Shown here one piece after another: positions 26,175 through 35,678 of a DNA stretch of 64,000 nucleotides. The position numbers and the translations under genes were made by a program. Source of the DNA: Shimia ponticola (GTDB lineage: Bacteria; Pseudomonadota; Alphaproteobacteria; Rhodobacterales; Rhodobacteraceae); NCBI RefSeq assembly GCF_007995215.1, contig NZ_VCDK01000003.1, positions 62,001-126,000 of the forward strand, given 5' to 3'. Under the pieces are notes generated by a model. It was not told where the DNA came from. It saw only the letters and a program-made list of their open reading frames with translations, and did no database searches. Position 1 is the first letter of the stretch, and the number at the start of each line of letters is the position of its first letter.

Positions 26175-26185
26175 TTACCTAAACC

Positions 26186-26896
26186 TCACGCTTGGGGATT
26201 ATGGCGTGACGTGTTGTCCATTTTGGGCCGCGACTCATCCGGGTTTTCGCCGGTCGCCATATAAATGACCTGCTCTGCGACGTTCGTCACATGGTCACCC
26301 ATACGCTCGATGTTCTTCGCGATGAAATGCAGATGCATACAGGCCGTAATGTTGCGCGGATCTTCCATCATGTAGGTCAGGAATTCGCGGAAAAGAGCGT
26401 TGTACATCTGGTCAACGCTTTGGTCCCGGTCACGCACATCATACGCCAAGTCTGCATCGCGCGAGATGTAGGAATCCAGCACATCGACCAGCATCATTTC
26501 CACCTCTTTCGCCATCCGACGCAGCGCCTGATCCGACCCATTGATGGGGCTCATCTCGGCCAGAACGCTGGTCCGTTTGGCAAGGTTTTTGCTATAGTCG
26601 CCAATGCGTTCGAGGTTGGAGCTAATGCGCATGACTGTCAGAATGGTGCGCAGATCGGTGCTCATCGGTTGGCGCAACGCGATAATGCGCGCAGCCTCTT
26701 CGTTGATCTGCTCTTCCAACGCGTCAATCGCCTTGTCCCGCTTGCGCACGGTGTCGGCCAGTTCCACGTCGCGGGTGGCTAGCGCCTTAGCGCTATCAAG
26801 GATGGCCTCTTCGACCAGGCCACCCATTTTCATGATCGTGGCATGCAACGACTCCAGATCGCGGTCAAAGGCGGATGCAATGTGTTGATCGTTCAT
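26186..26896 (-). CDS. phoU: Phosphate signalling protein PhoU
   Basis: A 236-residue all-helical protein made of two PhoU repeats (about residues 18-110 and 120-205). It links the PstSCAB transporter to the PhoR kinase and keeps the regulon off when phosphate is sufficient. Conserved acidic metal-binding motifs are seen in both halves (ISSNLERIGDYSKNLA and IAKNIERMGDHVTNVA). It lies 3 bp after pstB and 11 bp before phoB, within one transcription unit. Confidence 0.97.
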   Translation of the reverse strand: MNDQHIASAFDRDLESLHATIMKMGGLVEEAILDSAKALATRDVELADTVRKRDKAIDALEEQINEEAARIIALRQPMSTDLRTILTVMRISSNLERIGDYSKNLAKRTSVLAEMSPINGSDQALRRMAKEVEMMLVDVLDSYISRDADLAYDVRDRDQSVDQMYNALFREFLTYMMEDPRNITACMHLHFIAKNIERMGDHVTNVAEQVIYMATGENPDESRPKMDNTSRHNPQA

Positions 26897-26899
26897 GAC

Positions 26900-27700
26900 T
26901 TAACCAATCCGGCCTGTGATATAGCTTTCGGTGCGTTCGTCTTGCGGGTTTGTGAAGATCTGCCCCGTTTCACCAAACTCAACCAATGTCCCAAGGTGGA
27001 AGAAGGCTGTCTTTTGGCTCACGCGTGCGGCCTGTTGCATTGAGTGTGTGACGATCACGACCGAATAGTTTTGCCGCAACTCGTCGATGAGCTCTTCAAC
27101 CTGCGCTGTCGCAATGGGATCCAACGCCGAACAGGGTTCATCCATCAACAGGACTTCAGGTTCTGTTGCGACCGCCCGCGCGATGCACAAACGCTGTTGC
27201 TGACCGCCTGACAACCCGGTGCCCGGCGCATTCAGCCGGTCTTTTACTTCATCCCAGATGGCACCCCGACGCAGCGATTTCTCTACGATCTCGTCCAAAT
27301 CAGCCTTGGACTTGGCCAGCCCGTGAATACGCGGACCGTAGGCGATATTGTCATAGATCGACTTTGGGAATGGGTTCGGCTTTTGAAACACCATGCCAAC
27401 CTTGGCCCTGAGTTGGACAGGGTCGACCTTTTTGTCATAGATATTTTCGTTGTCGATCAGGATATCGCCGGTCACCCGGGCGACATCAATCGTGTCGTTC
27501 ATCCGGTTGATGCAGCGAAGAAAAGTGGACTTCCCGCAGCCGGATGGTCCGATAAACGCCGTGACCGTTTTATGGTCAATGTCGACATCCACATCCTTGA
27601 TGGCATGGGTGACACCATAGTGGACGTTTACACCACGAGCGGCGATTTTGGCTTCTTTTGATTGCACTTTACGGTCCACGAGTTGTTGGTCGTCTAGCAT
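26900..27700 (-). CDS. pstB: Phosphate ABC transporter ATP-binding protein
   Basis: A 266-residue ATPase of the high-affinity phosphate importer. Walker A is [13 protein letters not shown], the Q-loop is [20 protein letters not shown], the signature is [14 protein letters not shown] and Walker B is [27 protein letters not shown] is the H-loop. I use the ATG at 27700 ([12 protein letters not shown]), which has AGGGGACC at a good distance; the longer frame would overlap pstA by 17 bp. It works with PstC/PstA in the inner membrane. Confidence 0.97.
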   Translation of the reverse strand: MLDDQQLVDRKVQSKEAKIAARGVNVHYGVTHAIKDVDVDIDHKTVTAFIGPSGCGKSTFLRCINRMNDTIDVARVTGDILIDNENIYDKKVDPVQLRAKVGMVFQKPNPFPKSIYDNIAYGPRIHGLAKSKADLDEIVEKSLRRGAIWDEVKDRLNAPGTGLSGGQQQRLCIARAVATEPEVLLMDEPCSALDPIATAQVEELIDELRQNYSVVIVTHSMQQAARVSQKTAFFHLGTLVEFGETGQIFTNPQDERTESYITGRIG

Positions 27701-27716
27701 AGTCTTGGTCCCCTGC

Positions 27717-29045
27717 TTACCAGCGGCGCTCAAAGCGACGGCGCAGGATGATTGCGATGATGTTCATGGCGAGAAGGAACACAAGCAAGATGATGATACC
27801 GCCCCAGGCCTTTTCGGTGAATACTGGATCCGAACGCGCGGCCCAGTTGTAGATTTGTGCTGGCATGGCCGAGTTCGGACCTTCGAGCCCGCCAAGGAAC
27901 GTATCCGGGTAGCGCGCCACGAAGCCAACCATGCCGATCAGCAACAAGGGCGCCGTTTCGCCAAGGGCCTGAGCCAGACCGATGATGGTGCCGGTCAGGA
28001 TACCGGGGGCCGCAAGTGGCAACACGTGGTGGAAAACCGACTGCATTTTGGACGCCCCGACCCCAAGCGCGGCATCACGGATCGACGGTGGCACGGCCTT
28101 GAGGGATGCCCGTGTCGAAATGATGATCGTCGGCAATGTCATCAGCGTCAGCACCAGACCACCCACCAACGGAGCTGACTGCGGCAGATGCATGAACTGG
28201 ATGAACACAGCCAGACCGAGGATACCAAACACGATGGACGGCACCGCCGCGAGGTTCGAGATGTTGACCTCGATGAAGTCGGTGAAGCGGTTCTTGGGCG
28301 CGAATTCTTCGAGATAGATTGATGCCGCTACACCTATCGGCAACGCGAGGAACAAAACCACGATCATCATGAAGAAAGAGCCAAGGACCGAGGCCCCGAT
28401 CCCTGCCCCACCCGGGTTATCCACGCCTGTGTCCACCCCAGTGATGAAATTCCAGTCGAACACCTGCTTCAGCAATCCAGCCTCACGCATTGCATCGGCT
28501 ACATCAAAGTCTTCGGGCTGGATAAAGCGGTTGTCTGGACCAATATCCTCGCGCTTCAGCGATCCTTTCAGGTACCGGTCAATGCGCGAGGCCGCAGCGA
28601 GGTCAAAAGTGACCACCTCACCAATTTGATCGGGGTTTTCACGATAATAGGCGCGGATTGTGCCGCCTACCTTGCCCAGAAGACGCTCCAGCGCCTTGCC
28701 TTCAAAGTTGGCATCGATACCTGCTGCCATCATTTGCGATGAAAGCGCGGTGACAAACAGCTTCTCGTATTCCTTGGTCTTAAAGAGCGTGCCTTCGGCG
28801 GCATCGAACTCTTCCTGTGTCACAGTCATATCGACCTGCACGATGGCCCGCTGAAACGCAGGAAGCCCGTTTGAAAGGATCGCCCAAAGCAAAACGATCA
28901 GCGCCAGAACACCGACGAGGATCGCGGCAATACCATAGGCCTTGAACCGGGCTTCTTTTGCGTTTCGGCGGCGCGTGCGCGCATCCTGTTCCAGCAAAGA
29001 CCCAGAATGCTTTGACGTCTGCGGCTGTGCGGATGCGTCGGTCAT
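27717..29045 (-). CDS. pstA: Phosphate ABC transporter permease PstA
   Basis: A 442-residue permease, longer than the roughly 300 residues of the enterobacterial protein. The extra N-terminal part holds a first membrane helix (about residues 33-60) and a periplasmic domain of the DUF3333 type, common in alphaproteobacterial PstA. The BPD_transp_1 core follows, with the EAA-like loop [25 protein letters not shown]. Its start overlaps the pstC stop by 4 bp. Confidence 0.96.
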   Translation of the reverse strand: MTDASAQPQTSKHSGSLLEQDARTRRRNAKEARFKAYGIAAILVGVLALIVLLWAILSNGLPAFQRAIVQVDMTVTQEEFDAAEGTLFKTKEYEKLFVTALSSQMMAAGIDANFEGKALERLLGKVGGTIRAYYRENPDQIGEVVTFDLAAASRIDRYLKGSLKREDIGPDNRFIQPEDFDVADAMREAGLLKQVFDWNFITGVDTGVDNPGGAGIGASVLGSFFMMIVVLFLALPIGVAASIYLEEFAPKNRFTDFIEVNISNLAAVPSIVFGILGLAVFIQFMHLPQSAPLVGGLVLTLMTLPTIIISTRASLKAVPPSIRDAALGVGASKMQSVFHHVLPLAAPGILTGTIIGLAQALGETAPLLLIGMVGFVARYPDTFLGGLEGPNSAMPAQIYNWAARSDPVFTEKAWGGIIILLVFLLAMNIIAIILRRRFERRW

Positions 29046-30514
29046 TCGTACTGCTCCCGGTATTTGCGGACGATGTAGAGGGCAAAGACATTCAGCCCCA
29101 GAGTGATGACAAAGAGCGTCATGCCCAAAGCAAAGGCCACCAGCGCCTCAGGGCTGGCAAAGTCGCTGTCACCCGTGAGCTGTGACACGATCTTTGCGGT
29201 GACGGTCGTCATCGCATCAAACGGGTTCATCGACAGTCGGGCCGCGGCCCCTGCCCCGAGTACGACGATCATGGTTTCACCAATGGCGCGGGACGCAGCC
29301 AACAGGATCGCACCAACGATGCCCGGCAATGCGGCAGGCAGAACAACCTGTTTGATCGTCTCGGATTTCGTGGCACCCAGCCCCAGCGAGCCATCGCGCA
29401 TGGCCTGCGGAACCGCGTTGATAATGTCGTCCGATAGCGACGATACAAACGGGATCAGCATGATCCCCATGACCAGACCCGCGGTCATGACGGCTGTACC
29501 GCCCGCCATCCAGTTCACACCGAAATGCCCGTTCTGTCCAAAGAAGGACACAAGGAACGGCCCCACAGTCAGAAGCGCAAACAGACCGTAGACGATCGTG
29601 GGAATACCGGCGAGGACCTCAAGCAGGGGTTTCGCAATCGACCGGACGGCAGGGCTGGCGTACTCGGACAGATAGATTGCCGACAACAGCCCGATTGGTA
29701 CAGCCACCAAGAGTGCGATCAACGAAATGTAGAACGTCCCCCACAGCAGCGGAAGAATACCAAGCTCGGAGCCGCCGCCAAAGCTGGGCGACCAGGTCAA
29801 CGAAAAGAAGAATTCGCTGGCTGGATATATTCGGAAAAACTCGACCGTGTTGAAGATCAGCGAGAACAGGATCCCAACGGTTGTGAGAATGGCAATCGAG
29901 GCTGCCCCGATCAGAAGGTAAAGGATGACCCGCTCGACCGTGTTGCGCGCGCGGAAATCCTTTTGCGTCATTGAATAGGCATAGCCCAACCCTGCAAGAG
30001 CTAGGGCAACAACCAAAACGGTGCGCCAGAAATACCAACTTGCGTTGGTTTCGCGCAAAAGCTGCGCTGCCGTCAGTACTGTCACGCTGATGTCTGATCC
30101 CAACGCAACGCCCACATCGCCTAGCCGTTCGCGCACCTCTGTCAGGTTCGTATCTGAGGTGGTCGCATAACTTGGCTCGATGACGCCTTGTGCTACAGCA
30201 AGGTCAAGGCCGTCAGCTACACGTCGCACATCAGACATCACGAGGCCGATGGTTGACCCTTCGCTGACCGCTTCGGCAGGGATCGACGCCTGAACCCGTG
30301 CGCCAACAACCAAAGGCTGGGCCACCATCCAAAGCATGAGCAAGATCAGGGATGGTATTAGCACAAAAAGCGCCGCGTTGGCGCCGTAGTAAACCGGAAG
30401 GGAATGAAGATTGCGGATGTCACCGCCAGCAGAGCTTAGCGCTCGACCTCGCCCGAGAACATAGCTGACCAAGGCAATCCCAAGTACCAGCAATAATAGC
30501 CAAAAAGCGGACAT
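29042..30514 (-). CDS. pstC: Phosphate ABC transporter permease PstC
   Basis: A 490-residue permease. Compared with the roughly 320-residue enterobacterial form it has a long N-terminal extension with three or four helices and a periplasmic loop (about residues 75-165). The permease core carries the EAA-like loop GSLGLGATKSETIKQVVLPAALPGI and SRAIGETMIVVLGAG. It overlaps pstA by 4 bp. A perfect stem-loop separates it from pstS, which fits the usual excess of binding protein over permease. Confidence 0.96.
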   Translation of the reverse strand: MSAFWLLLLVLGIALVSYVLGRGRALSSAGGDIRNLHSLPVYYGANAALFVLIPSLILLMLWMVAQPLVVGARVQASIPAEAVSEGSTIGLVMSDVRRVADGLDLAVAQGVIEPSYATTSDTNLTEVRERLGDVGVALGSDISVTVLTAAQLLRETNASWYFWRTVLVVALALAGLGYAYSMTQKDFRARNTVERVILYLLIGAASIAILTTVGILFSLIFNTVEFFRIYPASEFFFSLTWSPSFGGGSELGILPLLWGTFYISLIALLVAVPIGLLSAIYLSEYASPAVRSIAKPLLEVLAGIPTIVYGLFALLTVGPFLVSFFGQNGHFGVNWMAGGTAVMTAGLVMGIMLIPFVSSLSDDIINAVPQAMRDGSLGLGATKSETIKQVVLPAALPGIVGAILLAASRAIGETMIVVLGAGAAARLSMNPFDAMTTVTAKIVSQLTGDSDFASPEALVAFALGMTLFVITLGLNVFALYIVRKYREQYE

Positions 30515-30579
30515 GTGGCAGCGTCCCCAAGTGTGAGTTTGGCGTCTCTAAACAGACTTACGACTGAAAAAGCAAATGT

Positions 30580-30606
30580 GAAGACGGCGCATGACGCGCC
30601 GTCTTC
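30580..30606 (-). terminator. Stem-loop between pstS and pstC
   Basis: Perfect 11 bp stem GAAGACGGCGC (30580-30590) / GCGCCGTCTTC (30596-30606) with a five-base loop, followed on the minus strand after a short gap by GCTTTTT. It probably acts as an attenuator or 3'-end stabiliser that raises pstS over pstCAB. Confidence 0.75.
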
Positions 30607-30618
30607 GACTTGCGTCGA

Positions 30619-31656
30619 TTACATCGATGCGCCCATGACTTGCTCTTCAGCAATCATACCTTGGGTGCCGGCCAGCTCTGGATCAGACACCAGACCATAA
30701 GCGGCCAATGGGCCGTCAGGGCCAGCGATTTCGTCAGCCGTGAAGAACTGAGCGTATTCTTTCAGGCCTGGGATAACCCCGATGTGGGCCTTCTTGATGT
30801 AGAAGAACAACGGACGCGACACTGGGTACTCACCCGACGCGATGGTTTCGGTCGAAGGTGCAACACCCGACATGGTCGCGACTTTCAGCTTGTCGGTGTT
30901 GTTCTCGTAGAACGACAAACCAAACACGCCGATACCGTTGGTGTTGGCGTCGATACGCGCCAGCGTCTCGGTGTAGTCACCGTCGATGTCGACCGACTTG
31001 CCGTCTGTACGAACTGCGAGGCACGCGTCCTCTGCATCATCTTCTGACATGCCCGCGGCCATCATGGCTTCAAAAGCGCCAGTGGCTTCACAGCCCGCTG
31101 CGATCACCTTTTCTTCGAACACTTCGCGTGTGCCGTGCTTGGTGCCTGGGATGAAGGCCAGGATGTCAGCGGCTGGCAGGTCGGCGTTGAAGTCGGACCA
31201 TTGCTGGTGCGGGTTGTCGACCAGTTCACCGTCAACCATGACCTTTGGGCCAAGCGCGTTGAAGATGTCCGATGGAGTGAACGCAGTGAAGGCCGGGCCG
31301 TTGGTTTGCGACGCAAATACGATGCCGTCATAGCCGATGCGAACTTCGATGATGTCGGTCACACCGTTTTCGGCACAAGCTGCGATTTCTTTTTCACGGA
31401 TGGCACGGGATGCGTTTGCGATGTCGATGGTGTTTGCACCAACACCTTCGCAGAACCGCTTGAGGCCAGCAGACGAACCGCCCGATTCCACAACCGGTGT
31501 TGGGAAATCAGTATTTTCACCGAAGGCTTCAGCAACGATCGACGCGTATGGCAGAACGGTCGACGAACCTGCGATCTGGACGTTGTCACGGGCCGAAGCG
31601 GCACCAGCGACAGCAGCGATTGCAACAGCCGAAGCGGTCAGTTTCATGAAAGACAT
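30619..31656 (-). CDS. pstS: Periplasmic phosphate-binding protein
   Basis: A 345-residue phosphate-binding protein with a signal peptide (MSFMKLTASAVAIAAVAGAA, cleavage near ASA-RDN). The mature N-terminus has the phosphate loop IAGSSTVLPYASIVAEAFG, and ESGGSSAGLKRFCEG and the FIPGTKHGTREVFEEK segment complete the site. The start at 31656 has AGGAG upstream; the longer frame is rejected. It is preceded by three PhoB half-sites. The protein belongs to the longer alphaproteobacterial PstS class. Confidence 0.96.
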   Translation of the reverse strand: MSFMKLTASAVAIAAVAGAASARDNVQIAGSSTVLPYASIVAEAFGENTDFPTPVVESGGSSAGLKRFCEGVGANTIDIANASRAIREKEIAACAENGVTDIIEVRIGYDGIVFASQTNGPAFTAFTPSDIFNALGPKVMVDGELVDNPHQQWSDFNADLPAADILAFIPGTKHGTREVFEEKVIAAGCEATGAFEAMMAAGMSEDDAEDACLAVRTDGKSVDIDGDYTETLARIDANTNGIGVFGLSFYENNTDKLKVATMSGVAPSTETIASGEYPVSRPLFFYIKKAHIGVIPGLKEYAQFFTADEIAGPDGPLAAYGLVSDPELAGTQGMIAEEQVMGASM

Positions 31657-31742
31657 GTGTGGAAGCTCCTGTTTCCTGTCAGTGGGAGATTGCTCTCCTA
31701 TCCCCCTCGTTGGGCCATCTACGCAGCGCACGCGATGCTTTT

Positions 31743-31771
31743 GTGACAGTTACGTAACAGTTATATGACAG
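31743..31771 (-). promoter_or_regulatory. Pho box: three PhoB half-sites upstream of pstS
   Basis: Read on the minus strand, CTGTCAT, CTGTTAC and CTGTCAC stand at exact 11 bp intervals (plus-strand 31765-31771, 31754-31760, 31743-31749), separated by ATAA and GTAA. This fits the PhoB consensus of CTGTCAT repeats with 4 bp spacers and lies 87 bp before the pstS start codon. Confidence 0.92.
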
Positions 31772-31811
31772 CGCCGACTTTTGCTGTGGATAACGGCGAC
31801 AAGCCTTATTT

Positions 31812-32849
31812 TTATAGCCGAGGCAGGATCACCGAGAAGGTGCTACCCTCACCCGGGACACTGGAAATCCGGAGCCGTCCCCGATGTCGGCCGATGATAT
31901 GTTTCACAATCGCAAGTCCAAGGCCTGTGCCGCCTTCGGCACGAGACCGATGTGTATCGACTCGGTAAAAGCGCTCGGTGAGACGTGGGACATGATGCGG
32001 TGCGATGCCATCCCCATCGTCCTCGACGTCAACCACCACGGCGGGCCCTCTGACGAAAGCCTCTCGCTCTGGCAGGGAAACACTCAGGCGGACATGACGA
32101 TTGCCGTACTTGACCGCATTTTCAAGAAGATTGCGAAACACCTGCCCGAGTTGATCGCGATCGCCGGTGACCAAAACAGGCTCTTCAGGCAGCACGAATT
32201 CCAGCGTCACGGACTTGGTGTCGACCAATCCAGACAGCACGGGGCGAAGTTCGTTCAAGACGGCGATCAGATCCGTTGTGACATCCGGCTTGAGGCGCGC
32301 CTCTGACTCAACCCGACTCAGAGACAACAAGTCTTCGACCAGCCGCGTCATACGGGCGGCTTCCGTTTCCATCATCTTGAGGAACGTGTCTCTGGCTGCG
32401 GCATCATTGGCCGCAGGACCGCGCAGAGTTTCGATGAACCCTGTCATTGCTGTGAGCGGGCTTCTCAGTTCATGGCTGACATTGGCAACGAAATCCCTGC
32501 GCATTTCGCCCAAGCCCTCTTCGTGGCTCAGGTCTTCCAACGTGACAACGACACCCACGCTTACCGGGCTTTCCAAAGGTCGAAAGGACGCGCGATAGAT
32601 GTTGTCATTGGCAATCGTCGGATTGCGGTAGCGCACGTCATCGCAATCGCCGTTGTTCATGGCCCGCTCCAGCGCGGTCACCAATTGTGGCTGCCTAAGG
32701 ACCGCAGTGTAATGAAGGCCCGTGATGTCGCGATTGAACACCCTATTGGCACTGCGATTGGCCACCAAAATGCGCTCCGAGCGGCCAACCAAAAGGCTGG
32801 GCTGCGGAAACGCGTTTATCACTGCCTTTAGGATACTACTGCGATCCAT
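31812..32849 (-). CDS. phoR: Phosphate regulon sensor histidine kinase PhoR, without membrane segment
   Basis: A 345-residue kinase: PAS domain (about residues 8-105), HisKA with His126 in ANVSHELRSPLTAM, and a HATPase_c domain with the N-box NLLENAVKYG, VEDDGDGI and GGTGLGLAIVKHI. It phosphorylates PhoB when phosphate is scarce. Enterobacterial PhoR has N-terminal membrane helices; none is seen here, and the start is close to the next gene, so the kinase is probably soluble or tethered by PstSCAB-PhoU. It sits directly upstream of pstS, with the Pho box between them. Confidence 0.92.
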   Translation of the reverse strand: MDRSSILKAVINAFPQPSLLVGRSERILVANRSANRVFNRDITGLHYTAVLRQPQLVTALERAMNNGDCDDVRYRNPTIANDNIYRASFRPLESPVSVGVVVTLEDLSHEEGLGEMRRDFVANVSHELRSPLTAMTGFIETLRGPAANDAAARDTFLKMMETEAARMTRLVEDLLSLSRVESEARLKPDVTTDLIAVLNELRPVLSGLVDTKSVTLEFVLPEEPVLVTGDRDQLGQVFRNLLENAVKYGNRHVRLSVSLPEREAFVRGPAVVVDVEDDGDGIAPHHVPRLTERFYRVDTHRSRAEGGTGLGLAIVKHIIGRHRGRLRISSVPGEGSTFSVILPRL

Positions 32850-32953
32850 GTGTCAAAAACTCAACGTAAGGTTGATTGTCGCGGAGGACGGGTTAGGCTT
32901 TACCGCTTGGGTAAAAGTTATATAGGATGTGACAGACAGATGGAGCGACCACA

Positions 32954-33331
32954 ATGGGTGCGCAAAAAGGACAGATCAGACACCTGTTTGCGCCTCGCGA
33001 TGGCGCAGAAAAGGTGCTGTTTGTCGGAGACGTCACCCAATTGCTGACTGCGCATCCTGATTTACCCACCGGGCCAGAGGCGATTTACGCATCATTCGAC
33101 GACCTCGGCGCGGAATTGATAGACATTTCCAACCCCGATGTGGTGATCAGCCCGCTCATGGGTCCTGCCTTTGACGCGATAGAATTGGCAGAACAACTCG
33201 ATATCCTCGGGTTCGAAGGTCGCTATGTCGTCATCGCGCCGCAACTGCCCCGCCCCGACATCATCCAACGCGACATCATGAGTGCCGCGCCGGGTGTCGA
33301 GATCGAGCTGCGCATCACGCGCCCGAATTAA
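32954..33331 (+). CDS. Small conserved protein of unknown function
   Basis: A 125-residue soluble protein (MGAQKGQIRHLFAPRDGAEK). Alternating hydrophobic strands and helices (VLFVGDVTQLL, PDVVISPLMGPAFDAIELA, GFEGRYVVIAPQLPRPD) suggest a small alpha/beta fold that looks like a receiver without the usual acidic pocket; I do not recognise a family. It starts with GGAG upstream of the ATG. An inverted repeat TTTACC/GGTAAA (about 32899-32915) lies in its leader. It diverges from phoR and converges on the PLP-enzyme gene with a 6 bp gap. Confidence 0.75.
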   Translation: MGAQKGQIRHLFAPRDGAEKVLFVGDVTQLLTAHPDLPTGPEAIYASFDDLGAELIDISNPDVVISPLMGPAFDAIELAEQLDILGFEGRYVVIAPQLPRPDIIQRDIMSAAPGVEIELRITRPN

Positions 33332-33337
33332 GACATC

Positions 33338-34516
33338 TCAGGCTTGCGTAGCGGTCTTTGCCGCTGAAACGAGTGTTTCAATCAGCATGTCCGTCGGCTC
33401 GACGCCGACAGACACGCGAAAGAACGTTTCGCCCATACCAAGGGTTTGCCTTGCTTCGACGGTCAGCGCCCGGTGAGACGATGAAGCAGGATGCGAAATG
33501 GTCGTCGCAACATCCCCCAAGGTCGGTGCAAACGCCAATGGAGCTGCCGCCTGGGCAAAGGCGTTCGACACCTCGCGCGAATTGCCTTTCAGTTGAAACG
33601 ATACCATGTTGCCGGCGTGTTCGCCCAATAGCGTGCGCGCGCGATTATGGTCGGGATGGGATGGATCGCCCGGGTAAATCACCCGCTCAATAGTGCCGCT
33701 GTCTTTTAAAGCCTCAGCAATGGCCGCTGCCGATCTCTGGGCCTGCGCAAAGCGTAAATCAAACGTCAGCATGCCACGCTCTGCGGTCCAGCAACTCCAT
33801 GGACAGGCAGTGAAACCCCAGGTTGTTGCGATGACGTATAGTCGCTCGGCATCCTCAGCGTCCGCCGCCGCAACATACCCCAAGAGCGCGTCTGAATGCC
33901 CGGCCAGCAGCTTGGTCACGGAATGCACCACAAAATCCGCACCAGCGGTGAGCGGCTGATAGGCGCGAGGGGTGGTAAACGTGTTGTCGACAATCACCTT
34001 GATGCCACGCGACTTCGCAAGCGCGATGATACCTTCCATGTCGGCAACCCGAAGTGTCGGGTTCGATACGACTTCGACCAGGATGACCCTGGTATTGGGC
34101 CGGATGGCCTGCTCCAGCGCTGCGAGGTCTGTCGGATCAAACAGGCTGGTTTCCATCCCGAGCCTTGGCAATTCCTCGTTCATCATGCGTAACGAGCGAC
34201 CGTAAAGCTGATTGCCGCCCAGCACATGATCACCAGCCTTTGCCGCGGTCAAAACCGCGATGACCACGGCCGCCATGCCTGATGACACGACGATGCCGTT
34301 GCGCGCATCTTCCATGTTGTCGATCATCTTGGCCAATGACGATGCGTTCGGGTGCCCCTCGCGGGAATAGGTAAAACCAGTCGCCTGCCCTTCATACAGG
34401 GCATCAAGCGCGTCGGGGGTTTCTGTTGTATAGACCACCGCCGGCTGAATCGGCGACACCAGTGGGCGCGCCGCCGAGGTCGGCACGGTCGGACGAAGAA
34501 CAGGTTTTTGGGTCAT
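33338..34516 (-). CDS. Cys/Met-metabolism PLP-dependent enzyme (cystathionine gamma-synthase/lyase family)
   Basis: A 392-residue fold-type I PLP enzyme. The PLP lysine is in VVHSVTKLLAGHSDALLG. Family motifs are TGFTYSREGHPN (substrate tyrosine), GIVVSSGMAAVV, VEVVSNPTLRVADM and IVDNTFTTP, and the C-terminus contains SVGVEPTDMLIETL. Members make or split cystathionine, or release thiols from methionine or homocysteine; the specific reaction is not decided by sequence. It overlaps the gamma-carbonic-anhydrase gene by 4 bp. Confidence 0.9.
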   Translation of the reverse strand: MTQKPVLRPTVPTSAARPLVSPIQPAVVYTTETPDALDALYEGQATGFTYSREGHPNASSLAKMIDNMEDARNGIVVSSGMAAVVIAVLTAAKAGDHVLGGNQLYGRSLRMMNEELPRLGMETSLFDPTDLAALEQAIRPNTRVILVEVVSNPTLRVADMEGIIALAKSRGIKVIVDNTFTTPRAYQPLTAGADFVVHSVTKLLAGHSDALLGYVAAADAEDAERLYVIATTWGFTACPWSCWTAERGMLTFDLRFAQAQRSAAAIAEALKDSGTIERVIYPGDPSHPDHNRARTLLGEHAGNMVSFQLKGNSREVSNAFAQAAAPLAFAPTLGDVATTISHPASSSHRALTVEARQTLGMGETFFRVSVGVEPTDMLIETLVSAAKTATQA

Positions 34517-35040
34517 AGCGGTGTCATCTCGCTCCGAAAGCGGCGCATGTTTTCTTGATAGTGCAACGCCGAGGCGCGCAGTCCTTGGATGACCTGATCA
34601 CTCAACTCTTTCGCAACCTTGCCCGGAGCCCCAAGCACCATTGATCCGTCTGGAATTTCCTTGCCTTCGGTCACCAGCGCCCCTGCTCCGATCAAACAAT
34701 TCTTGCCGATTTTGGCACCATTCAGAACAGTGGCTCCCATGCCGATAAGGGTGTTTTCGCCAAGGGTGCAGCCGTGCAGCATTGCCTTGTGCCCAATGGT
34801 GCATCCCGCGCCTATGGTCAGTGGAAAGCCAATATCGGTGTGCAACACGCAGTTTTCCTGGATGTTGGAGCCGGCCCCGACGGTGATGGGTTCGTTATCA
34901 CCGCGCAGCGTGCAGCCGAACCAAATCGACACCGCATCCTGCACGATCACGTTGCCGATCACGTTGGCGTCCGGAGCGATCCAGTAGTCTTCCCCTGCGG
35001 GCAGTGTCGGGCGCACATCGCCCAAGGCATAGAGTGTCAT
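34513..35040 (-). CDS. Gamma-carbonic-anhydrase-like hexapeptide-repeat protein
   Basis: A 175-residue left-handed beta-helix protein of the YrdA/PaaY/CaiE group. Hexapeptide repeats run from about residue 20 to 135, and the three metal-binding histidines are present ([18 protein letters not shown]). Some members hydrate CO2, others are thioesterase-like or inactive; the role here is open. The gene is coupled at both ends (4 bp overlaps with gmk and the PLP enzyme). Confidence 0.92.
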   Translation of the reverse strand: MTLYALGDVRPTLPAGEDYWIAPDANVIGNVIVQDAVSIWFGCTLRGDNEPITVGAGSNIQENCVLHTDIGFPLTIGAGCTIGHKAMLHGCTLGENTLIGMGATVLNGAKIGKNCLIGAGALVTEGKEIPDGSMVLGAPGKVAKELSDQVIQGLRASALHYQENMRRFRSEMTPL

Positions 35041-35675
35041 TCCTGCTCCTCGAATTCGGCCTGCAAGGCGCGGGCATGGTTTTGGAGATCCGGTTGTTGG
35101 ACCCGCGCCATGCGCACGGCTTCGACAATCGTTTTCAACTTGCGATCCGTTTCGTCCAGATCGTCATTCACCAGCACAAAGTCATATTCAGACCACCGGC
35201 TGATTTCATCCCAGCTTTTGCGCATGCGTTTGGCAATGACGGTGTCATCGTCCTGGCCCCGCGTTTCCAACCTGCGACGCAGCTCGTTGATCGACGGCGG
35301 CAGGATGAAGATGCTCGTAACATAAGGCCCAAGGACCGAGTTCTTGATCTGTTGCGCGCCCTGCCAGTCAATATCAAACAGCACGTCACAGCCATCATCG
35401 ATCGCAGCTTGAACAGGGCCCAGCGGTGATCCGTAAAAATTGCCAAAGACATGCGCGTGTTCGAGCATCTCGTTGTCGGCCACCATGCGTTTGAAATCGG
35501 CTTCATCGGTGAAGTGATAATCCTGCCCGTCCACCTCACCGTCACGCGGTTTGCGTGTTGTGGCCGAAACCGAAAACCGGATCGTCGGGTCCCACGCCCG
35601 CAGACGCTTGGCCAAGGTGGATTTTCCGGCACCCGAAGGCGAAGACAGGATGATCAGCAGGCCGCGGCGCGCCAT
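35037..35675 (-). CDS. gmk: Guanylate kinase
   Basis: A 212-residue kinase that converts GMP and ATP to GDP and ADP. The P-loop is [18 protein letters not shown]-binding residues are in [20 protein letters not shown]; the segment [21 protein letters not shown] and the lid region [19 protein letters not shown] follow. Length is normal. It follows the yicC gene by 3 bp, the usual yicC-gmk pairing in alphaproteobacteria. Confidence 0.98.
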   Translation of the reverse strand: MARRGLLIILSSPSGAGKSTLAKRLRAWDPTIRFSVSATTRKPRDGEVDGQDYHFTDEADFKRMVADNEMLEHAHVFGNFYGSPLGPVQAAIDDGCDVLFDIDWQGAQQIKNSVLGPYVTSIFILPPSINELRRRLETRGQDDDTVIAKRMRKSWDEISRWSEYDFVLVNDDLDETDRKLKTIVEAVRMARVQQPDLQNHARALQAEFEEQE

Positions 35676-35678
35676 GGG

